This document shows, in pieces, positions 33,801 through 41,889 of a stretch of 64,000 nucleotides of DNA; within the stretch, counting starts at the first letter, position 1; each line of letters starts with the position of its first letter. The notes below the pieces were generated by a model. The model did not search any database and was not told the origin of the DNA. It saw only the letters and a list, made by a program, of their open reading frames with translations. The translations under genes and the position numbers were made by a program. Origin of the DNA: Acheta domesticus (taxonomy: Eukaryota > Arthropoda > Insecta > Orthoptera > Gryllidae); NCBI GenBank assembly GCA_031308135.1, contig JAHLJT010000631.1:173373282-173437281 (forward strand). The letters run 5' to 3'.

Positions 33801-36800
33801 TGAAATGTCTATTACGACACATCTTCAAAACGCTCCCCCGCAGATTTCACATAAGCTCTCAAGTAGTTATCTGATGAAACATGAAATATGACTCGAATTG
33901 TCCCAAAAAAGTCGGACGAACAAGAATTTTTTTGTTTAACAAAAATAGAAATTGTAGGTGTAAACTGACATACTTCCGTCGTGTTTCCTTCTCGAATACT
34001 TGTTTTGTCATGTTGCTTGTTGTCGAAAATTGTTTAAAAAATGACGGTAAATTGTAACTGGGTGAGTAGACAGATTAGGTAGCTGCTCCTAATGTAAGCT
34101 GATGAAACACGAAAGGTGTCTCGTATTGTTCCAGAAAAGTTGGACAAAAAAAATTATCAATAATTACTGAAATTGTAATGTACATTGATATACTTTCACC
34201 ATGTTTTCTCCTTGAATGTCGTAAATTGTTTCACAAATGGATTAATCAGAATTACGAGAGTTGAGAAAATAAAATGCTGCAGAAATGCACGGGAACGAAA
34301 TAAAGCCTGTATCAAAAATGAAATGTTAATCCTATTTCTTACCTGGGTGCTAATTCTTCCAGAGCTTGTTCAGTCATAGTGTTGGTTAATTCGATTAATT
34401 TGTCAGCGTCTTGTTCAACAGGATATAAAATTTCTTCAACGTCCGTTCGGTTGCTGTTGACGTAAGCGCTTGAAACATGCACCATTGCCTACAAATAAAG
34501 GCCAAAAAACACACATTTTCATACAATGTTACGTATTTCAATTGAATATTTCGAAAGCGTTTAAGTTGTACAGCTGAAGAAGGGAATCCATTCTCATACT
34601 CTATCGTTTTTCATTTCCCATAATTAATTAAATTACACATTTCTCCCTTGTGGTCGGCGTCAGGAAGGGCATCTGGCCGTAAGACATTCGCCAAATCCGT
34701 GTAAAAATGGAGTGTTAGAAAATTAATAAAAATGAGCCCACACCCATTACCCATCCCGTATAATGGGAAAAGGCAGAAGAAGAATTAAATTACAAATGTA
34801 CTACCAAGCATGAAGCTTAATGTATGGAGATGCTCACAAGAGATTAGGTAACTTTGTATGGCAAATATTGGCAGTGTTATTTCATTTCTCATACGATCAG
34901 TGCCAATCGAATCGTCTTTTTTTATCCTTTTCTTTTCTTCCAGGGTCTTTTGCCAGCTTCAGGGGATGCCGATTTCCGACTACCCGCTTCCGTTACCCAG
35001 GATGTCTCTTATGGGTTCACATATTAACCTTTGTTCTAGACACTGACACACTTGCGGGCTCCTCGATCTATGGTCAGCAGACTAATAAGGCCTTCCGCGA
35101 CAATACATATACATGAAAGACAAGGGACAAAGAAACATGCCCACGGCGGGTCTCGAACTGCGACCCTTCCGAGCGAGGCCCTGAGTCAGCACACACTCTC
35201 GTTACCTCGGTTAGCCAAGTCGGTCGAGTTGCCCTTCCTCTTTAAATTAGGAAATAAGAAGCGCTTTGAGAAGAATGTGAGTGCCATAGGTACCATCGCC
35301 GCTGAAGCGATAAGCCTCTGCCTTCTGCAAGGTCGCGGAAACGAAGCCCGGCTGGGGGCAGCCAAATACCCTGCAATGATATGACCACGGGGATAAGAGC
35401 GTAGGCCGTGCACCAGAGCGGCATAACACACAGCAATTAGTCTATCGCAGCACCTAACACTATATTTTCACCAACGCCCTAGCAAGGTACAGTGCTGGGT
35501 AAAGAACATATTAACTATTTCTTGGAAGTAAAGTGTTTTCGTTATGGTTAAGGTTTTTGCACAAACATTATATACAGATATTCTTGATCGTCCTTGGATG
35601 GTACTTAAGGTACTGTCTTTTGGTAGTGTAAGTCTGTACTCTATTATTGAACTCATGGATAGCTGCGACCCAACTTGACATTTTTCATTTACCGCTTTTA
35701 CCTAATGAACTATAATAAATCAATAAACAATTACCGAGGCTGAAATTGAAATTCCTGGGAGGTACTCATTTTCCTTTGATGCCCCTCACCCCAATATTTT
35801 TCTGCGCCTGAGACTATTCTCTTTGCCTCGCCACCTGTGACCACCGGGAGAGGTGGCTCAGTGCATCAACTGATGTCACTGCAATGCCTCTGACTAGGTG
35901 GTCCTAGGTTGGAGTCCTGACGGTGGCAGGATTTTCGATACTGCTTTGTCAGGTTGGCCGAATTCAGTCCCTGTCTGGAGGAGAATTCTAACAGCCGGCT
36001 GCTCTGATCGGTAGTTTTCCATGGTTTCTCCGATCAATAGGCGAATGCCGGAGCAGTACCCTAACAAACGGGCCACATACCGCGCGCGATCTTTCCTTCC
36101 CCTTCTTTCTCCTACCCCTTACACACACATACTTACACCAACATCCACTACACTACCACACATGCTGGGAGACTGGTCGGGGGCTTAGACCTTGTCCCGG
36201 CTGGGCCGATGCCCCACTGGTGGGAGATACCTGGTTGGGGAAAACCCCGATAGTCTACGGTAGATCGGCGCCGGATCTCGCCATCCAGCGGGGGAAGATC
36301 ACCGCCGCCTCCCGACGAAAAAAGCACACACTACACTTACGGGACGAATTACCTCAGTGGTTGACGCGCCCGGAATCCCTGACAATCAATCACCTCCTGT
36401 ACCCACCTTGAGGTTAGTCATCTCCCGGCAGAGCTGCAGGACGCGGCGGGTGCCGAGCAGGTTGGTGTTGACGGTGGCCGCGAGGGGCGTGTCGAAGTCG
36501 AGCGTGGCGGCCGAGTGCAGCACGACGTGGACGGCGGCGGCGAGGCGCGCGCGGTCGGCGGCGCTGAGGCCCAGCCCGTCGGCCGACACGTCGCCCTCCA
36601 CCACCTGCAGCCGCTCGAACACGCCCTCGCCGCGATTCTCCAGCAGCGTCTCGAACAGCTGCACACACACACCCATGCACGTCAGCCCCCCTACTTCCTC
36701 ACGGACATCGTCTCCTCACATCACAACCACAAGCGGGCGCAAAGGGGGGGCGTGGTTCCCTCAACATTTTGAAAGATGCCCCCTAACCTAACGTTCAATA

Positions 36801-38239
36801 AATATGTTTAATCCCTGATTTCCTCCTTTTTACTGAAAAGGGGTGGCCAGTCCCCTCCTCTCTTGTTTCAGGCTTCGCACGCCTATGCTCACGAGTCACT
36901 GACGGCCGCGCAGGATGAAGCCTTCATGTTATCAGAGGCCAAGTCCCAGGATCAGTCCAAGTGCTCATTGAAACACAGAAATAAAATCGTATTGAAATAC
37001 CACAAAATATGCAAAACTATAACTTTCATTCGTTTTTCTTTGCCCCTTTTCTTATCCTTATCGAACTAAGGAACGGAGGTTCTTTAAAGCAGCTAAAAAC
37101 GAATCGTACATTTCGTCAAAAGAAATCTGACACAATCAGTAGCGATGAAACAAAAACATTTATTGGAAGTGCCAGACATCGCAGTGCACATCAGCCCCAG
37201 GGAGTGAGGGGACGGGGGACCACTACCCTCCAATTTTCGACCGCTCTCTCCCGTGTTTTTGTCTAGCCGCCTTCGGAGTGTAGTTCCTCACCTCAATTTT
37301 TAACCACTCCTCCTCCCTCACCCACACAAAAGTTTAGGGCACCGCAACCCATGAAGTGAGGACACTGATAAGAAAAGCAAACTTAGAAAGGTGAATGGAG
37401 GTGTGTAATGGTGTATTTACAGTTAAAATTATTTTTTATGTGAACTTACTACTACACATAGTTTTTGTTTACATCTGAAATCTGAGAATAATAGAGGAGA
37501 GTGAAAAAGTGAAGAGCTGAAGAGACTTCAATTTACGTTTCCTGGCTCGTGTAACACCAATAACACAATACAAAATTAACAAATATTAAGTTTCTATACT
37601 ATTATTACACCTATATCACAAATAAAATATCAGTTTGCATTTACATGTATCGTAAATACAATATGATACCAGTAATTCATTAATGTGATAAACTTAAATA
37701 AAAGCATTTCCCATCCCCTTTTGACCCCTTCTTCTTGAAATAGACCAAGATCTATACTGCGATTTTTCTATCTTTGCCCCTTAACGATGGAATATGTCAC
37801 GGTTTTTCGATCGTGCCGCCAGACGTCGCATCAAGCAATGCTTGCGATCATGCGACTTCTAGCGGTACGATGAAGAAAGACGCGAAATGCCGTGTGATAT
37901 TCCATCGTGACCATAGGGGATTGAAGGACGGATTTAGAAAAACCGCACTATAAATAATATACCACAAGTAACATGCAATACATGTACAGCACCGGCCCTG
38001 TGGCAATGCAGCAGTGCACTCACCGGGTTCTTGGCGAGTTCCTGGAGGCGCTCGGTGGGGGTCTTGCCGCGCTTGGGCCGCATCAGCAGGAAGATGGTGC
38101 CCACGTCGGGGCACACGCGCAGCAGCTTCTCCACGATGGCCATGCCCACGAAGCCCGTGCCGCCCGTCAGCAGCACGTTGGCGCCGCGGTAGAAGGCCTT
38201 GACGGCGCTCGAGCCCTCGTCGCCCATCGCTACGCGTCT
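24680..38239 (-). CDS. FAR: Fatty acyl-CoA reductase, complete eight-exon gene (512 aa)
   Basis: Fatty acyl-CoA reductases use NADPH to reduce fatty acyl-CoA to fatty alcohol; in insects the products feed cuticular wax, wax ester, pheromone or tracheal lipid pathways, usually at the ER or peroxisome membrane. Joining 38227-38024, 36658-36407, 34488-34343, 31494-31385, 31062-30870, 28628-28389, 27558-27301 and 24815-24680 gives 1539 nt, open from ATG to TAG. Seen in the protein: nucleotide-binding TGGTGFVG at residues 21-28, YALTK (YxxxK active site) at 210-214, the family-typical stretch around AAWKEPVPGW at about 240-249, a FAR_C-like domain at about 370-460, a hydrophobic segment at about 349-377 and two more at about 468-488 and 498-512. 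Length is normal for the family. All introns are GT-AG, with phases 0,0,2,1,2,2,2. The family call is firm. Which insect paralogue it is, and its substrate chain length, cannot be told from sequence alone. Confidence 0.95.
24930..25190 (-). mobile_element. tRNA-derived SINE family C, copy 1 (in FAR intron 7)
   Basis: It aligns with 34920-35240: TGTCCCTTGTCTTGCAGAGG-type block, CTAACCCCACATC…GGAGCCCAC and the tRNA-like head with a degraded B box (CAGTTTTGAGTCCCAC on the minus strand). More decayed than the other copy. Confidence 0.6.
25191..27300 (-). other. FAR intron 7, remainder
   Basis: A+T-rich. No further gene or repeat family was recognised between the SINE and exon 7. Confidence 0.35.
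27301..27558 (-). CDS. FAR: FAR exon 7, C-terminal FAR domain (residues 382-467)
   Basis: The acceptor TACTTTTCAG has AG at 27560-27559 and the donor GTAAGTAG begins at 27300. It encodes the helical C-terminal FAR region: LVKLHTNVNRSLG, then FIFNEWHFSNDNT, then DISSLQWESYF and GVRRYLNKE. The FNEWHF and 'W..YF....G.R.YL' positions match the family. It ends in phase 2 with an AT/A Ile codon. Confidence 0.94.
28389..28628 (-). CDS. FAR: FAR exon 6, start of C-terminal domain (residues 303-381)
   Basis: The acceptor CTTTTGCAG has AG at 28630-28629 and the donor GTAAGTAG begins at 28388. It starts STTVPVFHCTSS, the usual '(V)YNC(T/S)S'-like end of the reductase domain, then covers a WYP motif and a hydrophobic segment (MVFRIAAFFVHMIPAYILD) that opens the FAR C-terminal domain. 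It ends in phase 2. Confidence 0.94.
29482..29740. mobile_element. hAT-like MITE in FAR intron 5 (259 bp)
   Basis: The left end is CAGTGGCCCCCAGA and the right end TCTGGGTGCCCCTG, an imperfect 14-bp inverted repeat. The flanks CATAAATC (29474-29481) and TATAAATC (29741-29748) match at 7 of 8 bases, consistent with an 8-bp hAT target duplication that has aged. Confidence 0.75.
29741..30869 (-). other. FAR intron 5, remainder
   Basis: No gene is supported. A G-rich patch at about 30200-30245 (CCCCAGGGGGGAGGGGGAG) may be a remnant of another GC-ended element, without clear inverted ends. Confidence 0.3.
30870..31062 (-). CDS. FAR: FAR exon 5 (residues 238-301 plus 2 nt)
   Basis: The acceptor ATCTGTAG has AG at 31064-31063 and the donor GTAAATAT begins at 30869. 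It encodes TAAWKEPVPGWTNSKNGPTG, a diagnostic stretch of animal FARs, followed by YDYIPVDVVVNEILVAAW, the substrate-side strand and helix. It ends in phase 2 with the Arg302 codon split AG/G. Confidence 0.95.
31385..31494 (-). CDS. FAR: FAR exon 4 with YxxxK active site (residues 201-237)
   Basis: The acceptor TTCTTACAG has AG at 31496-31495 and the donor GTAAGAAT begins at 31384. It encodes LPNAYALTKALAEQEV, with catalytic Tyr210 and Lys214, then CAIVRPSM. The Ile codon after it is split A/TT (phase 1) and is completed by the next exon to give the family-typical RPS-I-(T/V)AAWKEP run. Confidence 0.95.
31495..32285 (-). other. FAR intron 3, exon-4-proximal part
   Basis: No supported feature before repeat D begins. 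Confidence 0.3.
32286..33680 (-). mobile_element. Repeat D, copy 5 (in FAR intron 3)
   Basis: Minus-strand copy from the TTTACTTTCTCGTACTTACG end, through GCAGGACCCTGGTAACGAAA, GTTCTTGATATCGAAAAATA and the decayed GACGG tract, to about 33226. It resumes after a MITE insertion at 33456-33680, where GTTTTAGCAGCACTAGG parallels copy 1 near 9995. Confidence 0.65.
33229..33453. mobile_element. Hairpin MITE, copy 1 (225 bp, TA-flanked)
   Basis: Almost the whole element is an inverted repeat. The arms carry AACTTTGCCCCTCAAG, CACGATGGAATAT, TTTCGCGTCTTT and GCATGATCGCGA-type blocks in both directions around a centre near 33345. TA flanks both ends (33227-33228, 33454-33455). Related copies lie at 37757-37948 and 38437-38662. 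It is inserted in repeat D. Confidence 0.85.
33871..34220. repeat. Diverged two-unit duplication in FAR intron 3
   Basis: A stretch beginning CTGATGAAACATGAAA (33871) recurs 228 bp later as CTGATGAAACACGAAA (34099). Matching AATTGTCCCAAAAAAGT / TATTGTTCCAGAAAAGT and TGACATACTTCC / TGATATACTTTC blocks follow, and GAAAATTGTTTAAAAAATG / GTAAATTGTTTCACAAATG closes each unit. Identity is moderate, so the duplication is old. Confidence 0.6.
34343..34488 (-). CDS. FAR: FAR exon 3 (residues 153-200 plus 2 nt)
   Basis: The acceptor TTTGTAG has AG at 34490-34489 and the donor GTAAGAAA begins at 34342. It encodes AMVHVSSAYVNSNR, the conserved strand carrying the S(S/T)AY element of short-chain reductases, and ends EALEELAP-like with a split AG-T serine codon (phase 2). 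Base composition shifts here from GC-rich to A+T-rich. Confidence 0.93.
34655..34780 (+). mobile_element. 3' tail of a non-LTR retroelement
   Basis: It holds GTCGGCGTCAGGAAGGGCAT then CTGGCCGTAAGACA and CCAAATCCGTG, ending AAAGGCAGAAGAAGAA. This string is a widely shared 3'-end motif of non-LTR elements in animals, ending in an AAG-type repeat. The exact clade cannot be set from this piece. Confidence 0.55.
34920..35240 (-). mobile_element. tRNA-derived SINE family C, copy 2 (in FAR intron 2)
   Basis: On the minus strand the A-box-like TTGGCTAACCGAGG and B-box-like CAGTTCGAGACCCGC form a tRNA-like head. The body shares CATGTTTCTTTGTCCCTTGT, GAGGAGCCCGC and other blocks with 24930-25190. The GC-rich frames across it are not genes. 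Confidence 0.7.
35241..35842. other. FAR intron 2 between SINE C and SINE A
   Basis: A GC-richer stretch at 35270-35430 with open frames on both strands has no supporting signal. The remainder is featureless. Confidence 0.3.
35843..36391 (+). mobile_element. SINE family A, copy 4, full length (in FAR intron 2)
   Basis: The most complete copy. The tRNA-like head has AGAGGTGGCTCAGTGCA (A box) and CCTAGGTTGGAGTCCTG (B box), then AGGAGAATTCTAACAGCCGG, CTCTGATCGGTAG, ACAAACGGGCCACATACCGC, CATGCTGGGAGACTGGTCGG, the TACGGTAGATCGGCGCCGGA block, and the 3' end GTTGACGCGCCCGGAATCCC followed by AATCAATCA. It stops about 15 nt from the exon 2 donor. Confidence 0.9.
36407..36658 (-). CDS. FAR: FAR exon 2 (residues 69-152)
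   Basis: An 84-codon exon in phase 0 at both ends. The acceptor is a TG repeat ending GTGCAG (AG at 36660-36659) and the donor is GTGGGT (36406-36401). It begins LFETLLENRG and ends CREMTNLK, and includes VVEGDVS and VVLHSAATLDFD, typical of the Rossmann core of NAD-dependent epimerase-like reductases. It is strongly GC-biased, with third positions nearly all G or C, unlike the A+T-rich downstream exons. A SINE lies about 15 nt beyond the donor. Confidence 0.94.
36661..37756 (-). other. FAR intron 1, 3' part
   Basis: It contains GC-richer patches at 36830-36930 and 37170-37360 with CCCCAGGGAGTGAGGGGACG-like sequence that may be transposon debris. No ends or coding capacity could be shown. 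Confidence 0.3.
37757..37948. mobile_element. Hairpin MITE, copy 2 (192 bp, in FAR intron 1)
   Basis: The arms CTGCGATTTTTCTA and, inverted, TTTAGAAAAACCGCAC enclose AACGATGGAATATGTCACGG and its inverted match near 37895-37910. TA lies outside both ends (37755-37756, 37949-37950). Same family as 33229-33453, with an internal shortening. Confidence 0.85.
38024..38239 (-). CDS. FAR: FAR coding exon 1 (residues 1-68) with 12-nt 5' UTR
   Basis: The ATG is at 38227-38225 and opens MGDEGSSAVKAFYRG. The exon carries the dinucleotide-binding motif TGGTGFVG and ends after codon 68 at a GTGAGT donor (38023-38018), phase 0. A pyrimidine- and TG-rich stretch ending TTGCAG lies just upstream (AG at 38241-38240), so an untranslated exon probably precedes it. 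A further Met lies upstream in the same frame (38251) but falls inside that presumed intron, so the MGDE start is preferred. The exon is far richer in GC than its surroundings. Confidence 0.93.
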
Positions 38240-38369
38240 CTGCAACCACACACGCGCGTGTCAGCTCGAAGTCAGACAAACGCCTTTCGTTTCGAGACAA
38301 GGCAACGCTTTCTCTTCCGCTACAATCACCGGCTGCGATGGCCGTGTGACAGCAGGTTGCCGCTGCTGC

Positions 38370-39075
38370 GGCGCCTTTGACCGGGAGGTCGCAGTGTTCG
38401 AGTCCCGACGGCGGCGGATTTTCGACATTAGCTATACTTGGGCTTTTATTTCTTGGCGCGTAGGGGCGTGTCATCACGATGGAATATCCCACTATTTCGC
38501 GTCGTGCTCGGTCGTGCCGCTAGGAGTTGCATGATCGCCAGCACTGCTCGATACAGTCGCAATCACGCGACTCCTAGCGGCACGATCGAGAACGACGCAA
38601 AATACCGTGAGATATTCCATCGTGATGACACGCCCCCACGCGCCAAGAAATAAAAACCCAAGTATAGACAGCTAGGTCGAATTCAGTTGCTGTCGGAAAG
38701 AGAATTCTAGCGGCCGGCTGCTCTATACGGTAATTTGCCGTCGTTCTTCCTGTCAATACCAACCGAATGCCGGAGCTGAGCCCTAACAAACGGGTCACGA
38801 AAACCGTGCGATATTTCCGCCCTCATTCTTATTCCTCCTCTTCCCCTACACATACGCGCTTTCATGGACTACACTAACACACATTTCCGGAGGCCGGACA
38901 GGACATAAGAACTTGTTCTGGATGGAGTGGTGTCCCGCTGTGATGAACACATGAAGAGAAAGAACCCGCAAACCTTCTTATAGGTCGGCGCTGAATCTCA
39001 TGTTTCAGTTGCGGAGGAACACCTTCCACCTGTAACATGCACTTTACTTATGGGAATTATGAGCAAAGTAGTTGA
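38370..39075 (+). mobile_element. SINE family A, copy 5, split by a MITE
   Basis: The head remnant GGGAGGTCGCAGTGTTCGAG then TCCCGACGGCGGCGGATTTT runs up to 38436. The body resumes at 38663 with AGGTCGAATTCAG, AGAATTCTAGCGGCCGGCTG and AACAAACGGGTCACG, and ends GTTGACGCGCC near 39075. It lies just upstream of FAR coding exon 1, within the presumed 5' intron. Confidence 0.8.
38437..38662. mobile_element. Hairpin MITE, copy 3 (226 bp), inside SINE A copy 5
   Basis: The best hairpin of the three. Ends CTTGGGCTTTTATTTCTTGG and its near-exact complement, then CACGATGGAATATCCCAC and GCCGCTAGGAGTTGCATGAT on both arms. TATA flanks both sides. Its outer 40 bp differ from copies 1 and 2 while the inner blocks match. 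Confidence 0.88.
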
Positions 39076-39734
39076 CGCGCCAAAAAAAAACAACAACGAA
39101 ATACTTCACTACATTCACGTATATGTATCGTGTTCCTTGTAGTAGGTAGCGTTCAAAGGCGAATGTCCATAGAGTTTTCAGCTCTCGTGAGGTATTATGC
39201 ACGTTGAACGAATTGAGCATTTTAGTGAGATACAAAGTGGCTTCCTGTGATTTCGCTTCATACAATCATAATTTTAAGGCATCAGTTTATAAGAAACACG
39301 TTAACGTCCTTTTATACCAAGACTGGGGATTTCAACACATGAGAAAAACGTTTGTAATGGCCGATTCTATAGTTAGCAAATAGTCTTCAAGTTCGACGAA
39401 ATTTCCACATCACCAGGAAAGCTAAAATCAAGAAAAACGCAAAAGGAAAGACGACGCGAACCAGTTGAACAAACAGGTGGCAAGGGCGTTAACACACTTT
39501 GCTATTTCCAGATTTGACCAACAGCTCTTATCTCTAATTTGCAAGTGCATTTGCATTTGCAAACAGATGCTTTAAACAAAATCGCGAAACAACGGCGTAT
39601 TACTACAATAATCCTTACGGATGCGATCTTTCACGCCACTTTTCTTTGTTAACAAATTCCAGTTCGAAGTGTCAAGCCCAGTCACTCGTTCTGTCATCCG
39701 AACAAATTGTTACTTTCTTGTGTACTAGTAATCC
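39076..39734. other. Upstream of FAR, nothing recognised
   Basis: No supported feature. Confidence 0.3.
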
Positions 39735-40250
39735 GGAGTACTTACGTAGTAGGTACAGAGAATTGTGTGTAATGATGCGAAAAATCGATGCCGAAAGTTA
39801 GACGGAAATGCATGCTTTAGGAGTAATACCGAAAAAATGTTTTTTAAACGTGTATGAACAATACTAGCGCCTAAATAACACATAGTATTTTTTTTCATAA
39901 ATAAATATTCTCCACTCAATCAAGCCGAACTCAAGACCTTGAGAATTTGAAATGTATCTATTAATTTTTGGGGGTAGTTTTACCTCAAGATCCTACGAGA
40001 CTTTCAAAATTCGTTGAAAAAAAGGCTCAATTCTTTGGTTTTTGCTAAGAACAATTTTTTTAATAGAACAAAGTGCATGCAGCCAATGTATGCATAGAGC
40101 CAATTTTCATTAAACTCCTGAAATTTCGAAAATTGCAAAACTTCACCTTTTTCACTGCAGTATTATTTGGAGTAAATGTACATAACTTTCATTTAAACTT
40201 TTGAATTTTCGAATATTAACTATTTTTAATTTTTTCAAGAATGTCACATT
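39735..40250 (-). mobile_element. Repeat D, copy 6 (partial)
   Basis: Minus-strand blocks TAATACCGAAAAAATG, ACTAGCGCCTAAATAACA and CTCAAGACCTTGAGAATTTG correspond to the other copies. The inner end at about 39735-39770 (GTACTTACGTAGTAGGTACA) resembles the degraded terminus of copy 5. Confidence 0.6.
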
Positions 40251-41880
40251 TTAATATTTACACTAGAAGAGAATTGGACACAAATTCAAATCTTAGTGGA
40301 CACAAGTTCTAATCTTATTATACTCGAATAATTAATAACAACATTTTGAGTTGTAGTAGGTAACGCAATGAATAACATACTAAACTATTAATAAGGGTTG
40401 AAGTACCATAAAAAACTAACTTTTTCTTTTAACTCCGATATTATAGTGACTCCGATATTATAGTAGGCCTATATTCCGATTTAATTATGGAGACTTCTGC
40501 CTTTTGATCATCTAGACGCGGTTATCCAATCGGAACTTTCATTATGACTTAATTTTTTGTATTGATGTTCCCGATAGAATTTGGTATTGAATTTCCCAGT
40601 TAATTGAAGGTCAGAAGTCACTGTAATTAAATGGGAGAATATAGCACAATATATTCAGTGGCAGAATAATCATATTCATTAAAACTCTTGAATATACAAA
40701 CATTAAAACTAATTATTGATTTTGGAAATTCTCGTTTCATTTTGGAAAATGGCGTTTCATTTGTTGAGAGGTTTACAAGAGATAGCTGAAGTTAAATAGA
40801 CTACAAGTTCCATTATTATATTACGTAACCCACACGAATAATAAGAGCAAGTAGATCCTGAAGTAGAACCACAAGTTTGATTTATTTATGAAGAGTTTAG
40901 AGGTGACATAGAGCATGAGCAATTCACAGAAAAAAAGTTTAAGAGTTGGCGAGAGCTTTCTTATGCCTTGTACAACAGCGAACGCTTAGCAAACGCATTA
41001 CACAGTAAGTCTGAAAATCTTGAGTGGGCTAAATCTCTCGTCCTCTGATAAAGATTTTATTGCCAACGCAGAAGCTCTACATGGGTTCAGAGGTCATTTC
41101 TGAGACCCAAGCTAAATGTTCCTAATAACAAACGTGATGTCCAACCTAAGCATGGAGACTGCCTAAGTGATTAGCTGTGGCGAACTTTGATAGTAAAAAT
41201 CGAATAATAGTTCCTGAAGGAAATCACTAATTTAGTTTACAGATAAATTTCACAGTTAAGTGAATGACAATTAGTAGGCACACAGATAAGTGAATAGCAG
41301 TTAGTCGGAGTGGAAACATGTGGGAACAAAATAAGAATTTCAAAATCCACTAGGCAAGAAGATTTCAGATGTAAAAAGCATTTTGGCAAAATGAAATAAC
41401 TTCCAAAATTTGACCTGATGAAAAACCTTCAGGACTTTGTTACGAGGTTTATGGGTTGCAATATAATGAATCAAATGTACATTTGTGGTTGTAGACGTTT
41501 CTGTGTGCTTGCCATTCGTACGAAGACAGTAACAACATAACTAGGCGCTGCAGCGTGAGAAAATAAACCTGTGTGCGTTTCAGCATGAAAAAATTTCGTA
41601 TTTACAGGTGCCCTTGAAAGTTATTAAAGAGAAATTACAAAATTTATTATTCCACAATGCAAATTCTACAAACTTTCACAAAAACTATCCTCAAAGCGAG
41701 TTTCCACGAGCTTCATATAAAGAATGTCACGTGTATTTTGCAAACTGTCACATGTATTGAAATAAATATGCCCTAAATATAACTAGTGGAGCTAAAACAC
41801 CATGTACTTTCTCGCCTTTATTAATGGTTAAGTAATACTATTTATACCACAATTTCTCTCCGAGTTAACACATATCAGTC
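40251..41880. other. Upstream region with a decayed frame
   Basis: At about 40888-41045 a plus-strand frame reads EEFRGDIEHEQFTEKKFKSW and RELSYALYNSERLANALHSK, without a start codon and ending in a stop. The codon pattern suggests a fragment of a former protein, perhaps from a transposon, but no family was recognised. The rest is A+T-rich and featureless. Confidence 0.3.
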
Positions 41881-41889
41881 GTCATTTTT

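Noticed and set aside
34820..35436. Several overlapping frames of 60-110 codons on both strands
   Set aside because: They lie across a tRNA-headed SINE and its GC-rich flank, and none has conserved protein content.
35843..35925. Functional tRNA gene at the head of SINE A
   Set aside because: Pol III boxes are present but the cloverleaf arms do not pair well, and the unit continues into a repeated SINE body.
36357..36791. 144- and 85-codon plus-strand frames opposite FAR exon 2
   Set aside because: GC-rich antisense shadow of a coding exon, extended by the adjacent SINE.
37848..38492. 214-codon minus-strand frame, the longest in the window
   Set aside because: It reads through FAR exon 1 in the wrong frame and on into a MITE and a SINE. 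The motif-bearing FAR frame in the same place is the real one.
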